From contig RHGE01000044.1 in the NCBI GenBank assembly GCA_004296775.1, forward strand, positions 1 to 51,630: DNA of 51,630 nucleotides, given 5' to 3'. The DNA is from Marinilabiliaceae bacterium JC017. GTDB lineage: Bacteria > Bacteroidota > Bacteroidia > Bacteroidales > Marinilabiliaceae. The position numbers and the translations under genes were made by a program. Positions 6,887 through 13,993 of this stretch are shown here, in pieces. The notes beneath the pieces are model-generated. The model did not search any database. It worked only from the letters and a program-made list of their open reading frames with translations, and was not told where the DNA came from. Position 1 is the first letter of the stretch, and each line of letters begins with the position of its first letter.

Positions 6887-7090
6887 GTGGCCTAATAAAA
6901 TGTATATTTCATGCAGGTTTCGGAATAAAATTGAAACTTTTAAGCTTTGCATAAACACCGCCAAATCTGCGATTTGACGGGAAAATTGAATAATACACAG
7001 CGGAGCCAAATCGCAGATTTGGCTAATTAGTAACTTTGTAGTTCAACTCTTTTAAGTCCCGCAAGCAAACATACACGCAACGTTGTCCAC
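6887..7090 (+). other. attC-like recombination site 3 (end of cassette 3), enlarged
   Basis: Outer half-site GTGGCCTAA (6887-6895) is the reverse complement of TTAGGCCAC at 6294-6302 (9 of 9). TGTATATTT (6901-6909) pairs with AAACATACA (7067-7075) near the far end. The exit junction is G^TTGTCCAC (7082-7090). Arm pairing is weaker than in sites 1 and 2. The interior (6957-7024) holds GCCAAATCTGCGATTTGAC and GCCAAATCGCAGATTTGGC, two palindromes related to the insert in site 2. Confidence 0.5.
6957..7024. repeat. Palindromic insert within attC-like site 3
   Basis: Two copies of a 19-base palindrome, GCCAAATCTGCGATTTGAC and GCCAAATCGCAGATTTGGC, form an inverted pair separated by about 30 bases. 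They share the CACCGCC-CGGAG border logic with 6173-6247. Confidence 0.55.
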
Positions 7091-7116
7091 AAGCTACAAA
7101 AACAAGTACCAAAATA

Positions 7117-7284
7117 ATGGTTTTAACCCACCAATATAGAAGAACTGAAGATTTATTAAGGATTGTTGGAAATGAAAACGAATGGAATTCAGGTGCTGTT
7201 AAAATTGCCCATTCGGAATTAAAGAAAATGAATATTGATAATAAAGTAATACAACACTCGAAATATTTAAAAAATATACCTTGA
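7117..7284 (+). CDS. Small protein (55 aa) of cassette 4, unknown function
   Basis: This ORF of 55 residues begins MVLTHQYRRTEDLLRIVGNE and starts 27 bases after the junction G^TTGTCCAC, the same spacing as the other cassette genes. The pattern EDLLRIV...W..GAVKIAHSELKKMNI resembles a short helical segment found at the C terminus of many Bacteroidota proteins (type 'LLxIVxxxxxYxxEAVxIAxxEL'); function unknown. The TGA (7282-7284) is 2 bases before the ATG of the next gene. No complementary outer half-site GTGGACAA was found downstream, so the cassette appears to have lost its own attC. Confidence 0.5.
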   Translation: MVLTHQYRRTEDLLRIVGNENEWNSGAVKIAHSELKKMNIDNKVIQHSKYLKNIP

Positions 7285-7286
7285 AA

Positions 7287-8438
7287 ATGAAAAGAGCAAT
7301 CTCAATGTCAGCAATCATTTTGTCAGTCGTAATGGCAGGATGCGGAAATAGAAGTAACCCACCAGCAGAAATCATCACTGTTGATGTTAACGCAAGTTAT
7401 CCGGAAAAAGAACTGATTCTTCAGGACTTTATGGATGTAGAGTATATTCCGTTGGAAACCACTAACGAATTTATTACTCAAGGTTTTGTGGCCGCTGTAG
7501 GTAAGAATGTCATATTGGTTACAAACCAATCCACGAATGGGGACATATTTCTTTTTGATAAAACGGGTAAAGGTTTAAGAAAGATAAATAGGTTGGGTCA
7601 TGGTGGCGAAGAATATTCCGGGTTTTTTGGAATTGTTCTGGATGAGAGTAAGAATGAAATGTTCGTCGTAGACTATCCTGTGAGAAAAATATTGGTATAT
7701 GATTTATTCGGAAGCTTTAAAAGAAGTTTTGATTTTGCAGACACCAGTTATTACGAGTACATATTCAATTACGACAAAGATAATTTGATTTGTTTCAAGA
7801 GCTATTCGCCGTCAGACGAGACCAATGAATCCTGTCATTTGCTTGTTTCTAAGAAAGATGGAAGCATCACCCGGGAAATCCAATTACCTATTGGAGAGGT
7901 ACAAACACCTGTTTGGATGAAAGAGGGAGTAGTTGTTCAACCTGAGTTTTGCCGCTCAATCCCCTCTCGTGATGGTTGGTTACTTACAAGGACATCCTCC
8001 GATACTGTGTACAACTATTTGCCGGATGGTGATGTAAGCCCCTTAATTGCATGTACTCCTTCCACTCAAACGATGGACCCTCAAGTATTTCTTTATCCCA
8101 CTGTTATTACCAATCGATATTATTTCATGAAAACTCTTAAAAAAGAGTTTGACATTGAAAGAAGGAAGGGCTTCCCTACTACTGATTTGGTATATGACAA
8201 TCAGGAAAAAGCCATTTTCCAATATTCTGTATTGAATAATGATTATTCAGAAGAAATGCCGGTTGCTATGAAGTGGGGATTTGCAAATCAGGAAATTGCA
8301 ACTTGTGTCTCTTTAAATGCTTTTGACCTTATTGAAGCTAATGAAGAAGGACATCTGAAAGGCAAACTGAAAGAAATTGCATCGAAATTGGATGAAGATT
8401 CAAACTCGGTAATTATGCTTGTAAAGCATAAGAAATAG
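7287..8438 (+). CDS. 6-bladed beta-propeller lipoprotein
   Basis: I chose the ATG at 7287, not the TTG at 7281, because it gives a clean lipoprotein signal peptide: MKRAISMSAIILSVVMAGC, lipobox MAGC, lipidated Cys19. The mature part matches the Bacteroidota 6-bladed beta-propeller family: a DVEYIPLETTNE segment (about 48-59) and NHL-like blade motifs such as DIFLFDKTGKGLRKI (about 82-96) and KILVYDLFGSFKRSF. Such proteins sit in the envelope; ligand is usually unknown. It lies 2 bases after the 55-aa ORF, probably through a deletion that fused a cassette start to other DNA. After the stop, GTGGTTGTAATAA (8442-8454) resembles a half-site but does not match this cassette's start. Confidence 0.8.
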   Translation: MKRAISMSAIILSVVMAGCGNRSNPPAEIITVDVNASYPEKELILQDFMDVEYIPLETTNEFITQGFVAAVGKNVILVTNQSTNGDIFLFDKTGKGLRKINRLGHGGEEYSGFFGIVLDESKNEMFVVDYPVRKILVYDLFGSFKRSFDFADTSYYEYIFNYDKDNLICFKSYSPSDETNESCHLLVSKKDGSITREIQLPIGEVQTPVWMKEGVVVQPEFCRSIPSRDGWLLTRTSSDTVYNYLPDGDVSPLIACTPSTQTMDPQVFLYPTVITNRYYFMKTLKKEFDIERRKGFPTTDLVYDNQEKAIFQYSVLNNDYSEEMPVAMKWGFANQEIATCVSLNAFDLIEANEEGHLKGKLKEIASKLDEDSNSVIMLVKHKK

Positions 8439-8477
8439 TCGTGGTTGTAATAACCTACTTAAAAAATGATGTAAAAC

Positions 8478-8645
8478 ACCCTCACTGGTTCGCGATTATA
8501 TCACGTTCCAGTGTACCTTTCCTCGCTGCATCGAAAGTCCGCCTCAAGCGCAATAGAGATTGCCTATTTATTTAGGATAAAACTTTCATAGATCAAGCTT
8601 CCGCTACATTTAATCACATTGAGAAAGACCATGATGATAGGAAGC
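8478..8645. repeat. 167-bp direct repeat, copy 1
   Basis: From CCCTCACTGGTTCGCG to AGACCATGATGATAGGAAGC this stretch aligns without gaps to 8783-8949, roughly 85% identical by eye. Nothing in it looks coding. Its right end (ACCATGATGAT-GGAAGC) is also seen at 9463-9480 and at the right window edge. Confidence 0.8.
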
Positions 8646-8782
8646 CCCTGTAACACAGAGAGCCGCAGAGAAAACACGAAGATTCGCAAAGATGCCGTTA
8701 ATCCTACACCTTAAAACCTGGCACCATAACCCCACAATCCAAACCTATACCATTTTTTCTCTCGCCAAAACGCAAATAATCT

Positions 8783-8949
8783 CCCTCACTGGTGCGCGCT
8801 TATATCGCGTTCCAATGTACCTTTCCCCGCTCCATCGAGAGCCCAACCTAATCACAATAGAGATTACCAATTTATTTAGGATAAAACTTTCATACATCAA
8901 GCTTCCGCTACACTTAATCACTATAAGAAAGACCATGATGATGGGAAGC
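8783..8949. repeat. 167-bp direct repeat, copy 2
   Basis: Ungapped partner of 8479-8645. It continues to the right into GGGCAAGCCCGTCAAATAAG and CGGCGTAGACGCGACGAAG (to about 8995), whereas copy 1 breaks off into a CACAGAG-type repeat at 8652. Thus copy 2 is the more complete form of the element. Confidence 0.8.
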
Positions 8950-9926
8950 GGGCAAGCCCGTCAAATAAGCGGGTCGGCGTAGACGCGACGAAGAAATCAG
9001 TCAACAGTCAACAATGACCAGTCAACAGTGAGCAGGTTCCTGATAACCGAAAAAACACCTCATCACTGCCTATTATGCGACTCCGCTGGAGTCGGGTTCA
9101 GATGGTTTACAGCATCTACAAACATATGATACCTCCGGCATCAGTCCTGCAATGCTTTGACGACTAAAATCCAAAAAGACCCTAATCTTTGTCCTGAAAG
9201 GACATTCCATCATAGCCCAGAGCAAACGCAGTGCCGCCCTGGGATTTAGCCGCCCATTAAAACCGGCGCAAGCAGCAAGTTGTTCGCCGTATATCAGGCC
9301 TTGCGCCGGAATAATCCCATGTTCTGTAAAGAGCCATTTTTTTTTGCAATACCAAAAATGAAGTAGGGTGTGGGACAACGTCCCGATTAAAACACAGAGG
9401 CACCTGGGCACAGAGTTTTTTTAAAGGTCACGATAACGCAAATCTCCAATTTACCAACCAGACCGTGATGATCCGAAGCGCGCAGACCCGTCATACCGAT
9501 TAGAAATTAAAATGCCCACTTAATGCGCTTCGCTTTTAATTGGCCTTTAATTATCTATCGGCATTACACCAAGTTCATTCTTAAATAGGTTTGGTGTAAA
9601 ATAGGCGGGCCGGCGTTGGCGCGACGAAGATGAATGCGGGGATTCCGACTAGTGGGCTGGGAAAAATTCATCGAGGAGGCTTTATTCAATTAGCAGTTAA
9701 CAATAAACAATTAACAGTGGATTTAGATTTTCTTCGTTTTTGGGGCAATGCCAAAAATGAAGTAGGGTTTGAGACAACGTCCCAAGAAAAACTATCGGTA
9801 AATAACTAAATCTCTAATCAACCGGAAGCTAATTTAGAACAGCAATAAAGCAAAGCATAAACGCTGAATATAATGACACCATTCCTAAAATACACCCATT
9901 CATTGTTTACAACAATCACAATAAGC

Positions 9927-10117
9927 TGTTAAAATTCATACCCTCTACACCTCCCATTATTCCCCCATTTTATTATTTTTGAAGACCTTAAAATCAGATT
10001 ATGTTAGTCTATCCCGAATCCCTTAATAACATTAAGTTCTCTCTGACAAACCAATGCAACGCCACCAACTTCACCCCTGAAAGATGTGATACGATCTTAA
10101 TTGACGATACTTAAAAA
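9927..10117 (+). repeat. ~190-bp island-boundary repeat, copy 2
   Basis: This is the direct-repeat partner of 3081-3283, starting TGTTAAAATTCATACCCTCT and ending in a run of A after the micro-ORF stop. It is 12 bases shorter through one in-frame gap. It closes the right side of the accessory island, about 170 bases before the S41 peptidase. Confidence 0.75.
10001..10114 (+). CDS. Micro-ORF (37 aa) inside boundary repeat copy 2
   Basis: The frame starts M-L-V-Y-P-E-S-L-N-N-I-K-F-S and ends ERCDTILIDDT, parallel to the 41-residue frame at 3155-3280. Frame conservation with a multiple-of-three gap is suggestive, but the middle (residues 15-27) has changed at most positions. It lacks the terminator seen behind copy 1. 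Not recognised as any family. Confidence 0.25.
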   Translation: MLVYPESLNNIKFSLTNQCNATNFTPERCDTILIDDT

Positions 10118-10283
10118 GATGGAACTGCTGGGATATTGGGCACAATTCGCCCTATACCAGAGACATTGATTTCCGAAGCTTACATAAAAGAAGGGTAACC
10201 GACCCGTGTAATAGTAGAATATATTTATATGTATTTAAAATATTACTGTCGTTTTTGCGTTAATCAGAATATAATTAAACCGT

Positions 10284-11936
10284 ATGAAAAAAATAACACT
10301 TCTTTTTTTGCTTATTTCAATTTTTGGAATTTCACTACAAGCTCAAGAAAAATTAACACAAACTGAAAAATTAGCCTCAATCGCAAAAGTTTGGGGATAC
10401 TTAAAATATTATCATCCTAAAGTTGCTAGCGGTAAATATAATTGGGACGAGCAACTATTTAAAATTTTGCCAAAAGTTGAAAATGCCAGTTCAAAGGAAA
10501 TTTTATCTAAAATCTATCTCGATTGGATTTCAAGCCTGGGAAAAGTTAAAGAATGTCGAAAATGCAAACTCAATAACAAAAATGAATACTTTGATAAAAA
10601 TTTTAATTTAGGTTGGATTAATGACAATCATATTTTTACACCTGAACTTTCAGAAACCCTAAAATACATAGAAAATAACAGACACCAAGGGAACAAATAC
10701 TATGTGAAATTTTTAAACGAAACAATTGGTAACATAGACATAATAAATGAAAAAGAGTACACAAATTTTAATTGGGAAAACCAAAATTTAAGATTGCTAA
10801 CTTTATTCCGGTACTGGAATATTGTAGAGTATTTCTTTCCCTATAAATATCAAACAGACACAAATTGGGATGAAGTCCTCAACGAAATGATTCCAAAATT
10901 TCTTAATCCAAAATCAGAAAATGATTTTCATTTAGCAATGCTCGAATTAATTGTGAGTATAGATGATAGTCATGGAGGATTTGTGACAGATAAAACAAGA
11001 AAACACTTTGGAAATTATTGGATTCCAGCCGATTTCAAATTGATAAATGAAAAAGCCGTAATAACCCGATTTTATAATGACTCATTGGCAAAAGCCGATG
11101 ATATAAGAATTGGCGATGTAATTACAAAAGTTAACAACCAAGAAATTGGTACTATCTTTAGACAACAGGAAAAATACATTAACGGTTCTAATCGATCTAG
11201 AAAAAAAGCAAATGCTTTTTATTCAATTTTCAATGGCTCATCTAATTCTGTAGAGATTGAGTTTATTAGAAATCACAAAGTATACAATAAAACAATAAAG
11301 CGATATCTGTTCAAAGATTTTGACTATAAAAGAGAAAGTGAAACTGAAAAATATAAAATACTTGACGGAAACATTGGGTATGTGAACATGGGTATCCTTG
11401 AAAAAATAGACGTTCCCGAGGTAATGGCAAACCTTAATGGCACAAAAGCAATTATCTTCGATATAAGAAATTATCCAAAAGGAACAGGATATTTGATCAC
11501 TGATTATATTTCCTCAAAACAGAATGACTTTTTAAAAGTTACTTATCCTGATTTGGATTATCCTGGAAAATTTATTTGGAGAAACGGAAAACAATGTGGA
11601 AAAGATGGAGAACTGAAATATAAAGGGAAAGTTATTTTGATGGTAAATGAAAAATCTCAAAGCCATGCAGAATTTACAACTATGACTTTGCAAACCGGAG
11701 ACAATGTAACAACAATTGGCAGTCAAACTTCTGGTGCAGATGGGAATGTTGATAAATTTGAAATGGTTGGAGGATATAAGACAATGATAACCGGAATTGG
11801 AATTTTTTATCCAGATAGAACCGAAACTCAAAGAAAAGGTGTTAAAGTTGATATTGAAGTAAAACCTACAATTCAAGGAATCATTGATGGAAAAGATGAA
11901 GTCCTTGAAAAAGCAATTGAATTTATAAACAACTAA
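10284..11936 (+). CDS. S41 family (C-terminal processing peptidase-like) secreted peptidase
   Basis: The 550-residue protein has a cleavable signal peptide (MKKITLLFLLISIFGISLQA, cut near Ala20-Gln21). An N-terminal helical region (25-130) and a catalytic lid region with DDSHGGF (about 227-233) precede a PDZ-like segment (KADDIRIGDVITKVNNQEIG, about 270-290). The S41 core follows (about 345-540). The probable nucleophile is a Ser in EKSQSHAEF (about 456-464), and the GSQTSGADGNV loop (about 477-487) is typical of the family. It would act in the periplasm or at the surface. AT-rich composition resembles the island beside it, from which it is separated by boundary repeat copy 2, so it may belong to the same transferred region. 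Substrate unknown. Confidence 0.85.
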   Translation: MKKITLLFLLISIFGISLQAQEKLTQTEKLASIAKVWGYLKYYHPKVASGKYNWDEQLFKILPKVENASSKEILSKIYLDWISSLGKVKECRKCKLNNKNEYFDKNFNLGWINDNHIFTPELSETLKYIENNRHQGNKYYVKFLNETIGNIDIINEKEYTNFNWENQNLRLLTLFRYWNIVEYFFPYKYQTDTNWDEVLNEMIPKFLNPKSENDFHLAMLELIVSIDDSHGGFVTDKTRKHFGNYWIPADFKLINEKAVITRFYNDSLAKADDIRIGDVITKVNNQEIGTIFRQQEKYINGSNRSRKKANAFYSIFNGSSNSVEIEFIRNHKVYNKTIKRYLFKDFDYKRESETEKYKILDGNIGYVNMGILEKIDVPEVMANLNGTKAIIFDIRNYPKGTGYLITDYISSKQNDFLKVTYPDLDYPGKFIWRNGKQCGKDGELKYKGKVILMVNEKSQSHAEFTTMTLQTGDNVTTIGSQTSGADGNVDKFEMVGGYKTMITGIGIFYPDRTETQRKGVKVDIEVKPTIQGIIDGKDEVLEKAIEFINN

Positions 11937-11969
11937 AATACATACTGTTTTTCTAATAGAGTAGCCAAC

Positions 11970-11990
11970 CGCCAGGCCAATAGCCTGGCG
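11970..11990. other. Perfect 8-bp hairpin CGCCAGGC-CAATA-GCCTGGCG
   Basis: CGCCAGGC (11970-11977) is perfectly complementary to GCCTGGCG (11983-11990). No T run follows on either strand, so it is not a classic terminator. It lies 34 bases behind the S41 gene. The rest of 11991-12225 shows nothing I can identify. Confidence 0.45.
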
Positions 11991-12318
11991 AAAAAGCTCT
12001 CATACTAACACAGGTACGCGGGCTCGCATACGACAGTTCCCTACCCCTGCCAACGCAGATTCACAATCCGTATTATAACTTTTTTACCTTTTCCTCTGCT
12101 CATAGAATGATGGTGTAGGAAAATGAGTTAATTGGATGTATTTGTGATTAAATGAAGAGGTGCGTATTGCATATCCGCGTGCCAGCAGGGTGGGTGTTTG
12201 AAATCTAATTTCTATTCAAATTCCATTGATTTATGATAACAATTCGGCATTTTCATTACATTCGTGGAAACAACAGATTAATCCTCCCATCTATTTTAAG
12301 CATGCCACAGAAAGACAG

Positions 12319-12609
12319 ATGCAGACAATAAGAAGCATATTTATTTTTTATAAGAAACTTATTATTCCAAGCTTAATGATTTCATTATTACTGGGCCTGT
12401 CAGGCATGGCAATAACGCATGAATTTAGTTTAGGTTTTGTTGGATTCTCTTACATATTCTTTGCTTCACTGTTTCATTATTTCATCTATGAAATTCGGAA
12501 CAGAAATGAGTACTATTTCTACTTTAACATGGGTTTAAGCAGAATTGTGCTTTGGGTATTATCCTCAACGATCAGTATAATAATTGGAACTATTTTCATG
12601 CTTCTATGA
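12319..12609 (+). CDS. Small membrane protein paired with an ABC ATPase
   Basis: The ORF is open from an ATG at 12226, but the first 31 residues are polar and unlike the rest; the ATG at 12319 (MQTIRSIF...) gives a 96-residue protein. Hydrophobic stretches at about 13-33, 40-58 and 74-94 suggest three membrane helices. No family recognised. The TGA overlaps the ATG of the ATPase gene (ATGA at 12606-12609), so the two are translationally coupled and the protein is probably the membrane partner of that ATPase, although it is far smaller than a usual ABC permease. Confidence 0.6.
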   Translation: MQTIRSIFIFYKKLIIPSLMISLLLGLSGMAITHEFSLGFVGFSYIFFASLFHYFIYEIRNRNEYYFYFNMGLSRIVLWVLSSTISIIIGTIFMLL

Positions 12610-13283
12610 TCAAACTACATGTTGACAGTATTATAAAAAACTATGGAAACAGTCAGGTATTAACAGATATTTACTTATCCTGCAATCCGGGTGAAATAAT
12701 AGGGCTACTGGGACGTAACGGTACCGGTAAGTCAACTTTGCTAAAAATCATATTTGGCTCTATAGTGGCAGACAATAAGTTTGTGAAGATTGGAGACAAA
12801 ATAGCAAATGGATTATTTGGCAATAAAAATTTGGTAAGCTACTTACCCCAAAACCATTTCCTGCCGAATCATGTAAAGGTTTCAAGCTTAATTTCAATTT
12901 TTTGTCATAAAGAAAACGCCATTATACTAAAAGAAGACCCATTTATTAAACCATTAATAAACAAAAAGAGCACACAGTTATCGGACGGAGAAAGAAGATT
13001 ATTGGAAACTTTCTTGGTTATTTTCTCCAATGCCAAATACATATTACTGGATGAACCCTTCAATGGAATTGCCCCTATCCACAAAAAAAGAGTTAAAGCC
13101 TTAATTAAAGAACAATCCCGCCACAAAGGTTTTATTATTACCGACCATGATTATAACAACATATTAGACATTGCCACTAAAACAGTGTTGATTCACAATG
13201 GGGCTACAAAAGAAATTCAAAACCTGCATGAACTTGAGAAATGGGGATATATATCCCCCCGTTCACCTGCCACACGCCAATAA
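12606..13283 (+). CDS. ABC transporter ATP-binding protein
   Basis: I chose the ATG at 12606 over an upstream TTG (12552) because it overlaps the preceding stop as ATGA. The 225-residue protein carries all ABC ATPase motifs: Walker A GRNGTGKST (about 37-45), Q-loop YLPQN (about 80-84), signature LSDGERR (about 123-129, a variant of LSGGQ), Walker B YILLDEPF (about 143-150) and H-loop TDHD (about 178-181). It would power a complex at the inner membrane with the small upstream protein. Direction and substrate are unknown; a single short membrane partner recalls bacteriocin-immunity or peptide-export types, but that is only a guess. It converges on the response regulator gene. Confidence 0.85.
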   Translation: MIKLHVDSIIKNYGNSQVLTDIYLSCNPGEIIGLLGRNGTGKSTLLKIIFGSIVADNKFVKIGDKIANGLFGNKNLVSYLPQNHFLPNHVKVSSLISIFCHKENAIILKEDPFIKPLINKKSTQLSDGERRLLETFLVIFSNAKYILLDEPFNGIAPIHKKRVKALIKEQSRHKGFIITDHDYNNILDIATKTVLIHNGATKEIQNLHELEKWGYISPRSPATRQ

Positions 13284-13339
13284 AAACCTTTTAAACTATC
13301 CCGCTTCATACACACCAACAAAACCATCACCCACCCCCT

Positions 13340-13993
13340 TCAACGATCAAAATGCACCAGACCGTTGGCGATGGCAAACATCACCAGGTGAGCGGCATTG
13401 CGGGTGCCGGTTTTCTGCAGCAGGGCGCTGCGGTGGTTATCTACCGTTTTTGGACTAATGAACAGTTGTGCTGCCATTTCAGTGTTGGTGTAGCCCTGGC
13501 AAATAAGCACCAACACCTCTTTCTCGCGCCGCGAAAGGGATATGTTATCCATCTCCCCCTTGTTGCTCACCTTAAACAGTAACTTACGCATCAGGTTACC
13601 GGGAAAATAACTCTCGCCCTTCATGACCGCATCCAACGCCGTTTCAAGATCATCCTTGCCGGCCTTCTTCAGCACAAAGCCCACTGCTCCGGCCCGGATC
13701 ATGCGGTAATAATACACCTCATCGCCATAGCTGGAAAGTGCAATAACCTTTAACCTGGGATAGAGGGCCAGAGCGCGTTCCACAGCTTCTACCCCATCCA
13801 TCTCCGGCATTGAAATGTCCATAAAGACCACGTCCGGCAGATGGCGTTTTAATAAGGATAAAAAAACTGCTCCATTTTCAGCCTCTCCAACCACCTGCAC
13901 CCGGTCCATTTGTGAAAGCACAAACTTAACCCCCTCCCTAAAAAGGGCATGGTCATCCACCACCATTACTTTTATATTGTCGTTTGTCATCAT
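13340..13993 (-). CDS. NarL/FixJ-type response regulator
   Basis: The 217-residue protein (start ATG at 13993) has a receiver domain with acidic pocket VVDD (about 11-14), phospho-acceptor Asp59 in FMDISMPEMDG and conserved Lys in LKKAGKDD. A LuxR-type helix-turn-helix follows (about 150-210: LSRREKEVLVLICQGYTNTE, then KTVDNHR). A frame 12 codons longer exists, but the ATG at 13993 shares its A with the TGA of the kinase gene (TGATG), the usual coupling start. It is the DNA-binding output of the kinase encoded immediately upstream. Confidence 0.9.
   Translation of the reverse strand: MMTNDNIKVMVVDDHALFREGVKFVLSQMDRVQVVGEAENGAVFLSLLKRHLPDVVFMDISMPEMDGVEAVERALALYPRLKVIALSSYGDEVYYYRMIRAGAVGFVLKKAGKDDLETALDAVMKGESYFPGNLMRKLLFKVSNKGEMDNISLSRREKEVLVLICQGYTNTEMAAQLFISPKTVDNHRSALLQKTGTRNAAHLVMFAIANGLVHFDR

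Larger units (their letters stand above)
8950..10283. repeat. Gene-free block of interspersed repeats
   Basis: No credible gene is visible between the 167-bp repeats and the S41 peptidase. In order: degenerate CAACAGT/GTCAACA runs (8999-9035); a block with GACTCCGCTGGAGTCGG and AGCCCAGAGCAAACGCAGTG (9070-9325), a type of intergenic repeat I recall from Bacteroidota; copies of the GGGACAACGTCCC repeat (9336-9392, 9731-9793); a CACAGAG repeat (9392-9416); the ~105-bp repeat (9506-9612); the GATGAATGCGGG element (9630-9680); and boundary repeat copy 2 (9927-10117). ORFs of about 60-110 codons here are by-products of the repeats. Confidence 0.7.

Noticed and set aside
3375-8460. Reading the island as a transposon or prophage remnant
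   Set aside because: No transposase, integrase or phage gene is present, and the junction pattern fits cassettes better.
8692-9411. ORFs of 63-112 codons at 8692-8982, 8745-8936 and 9073-9411
   Set aside because: They lie within repeat blocks, lack family features, and corresponding positions in the second repeat copy do not keep the frames.
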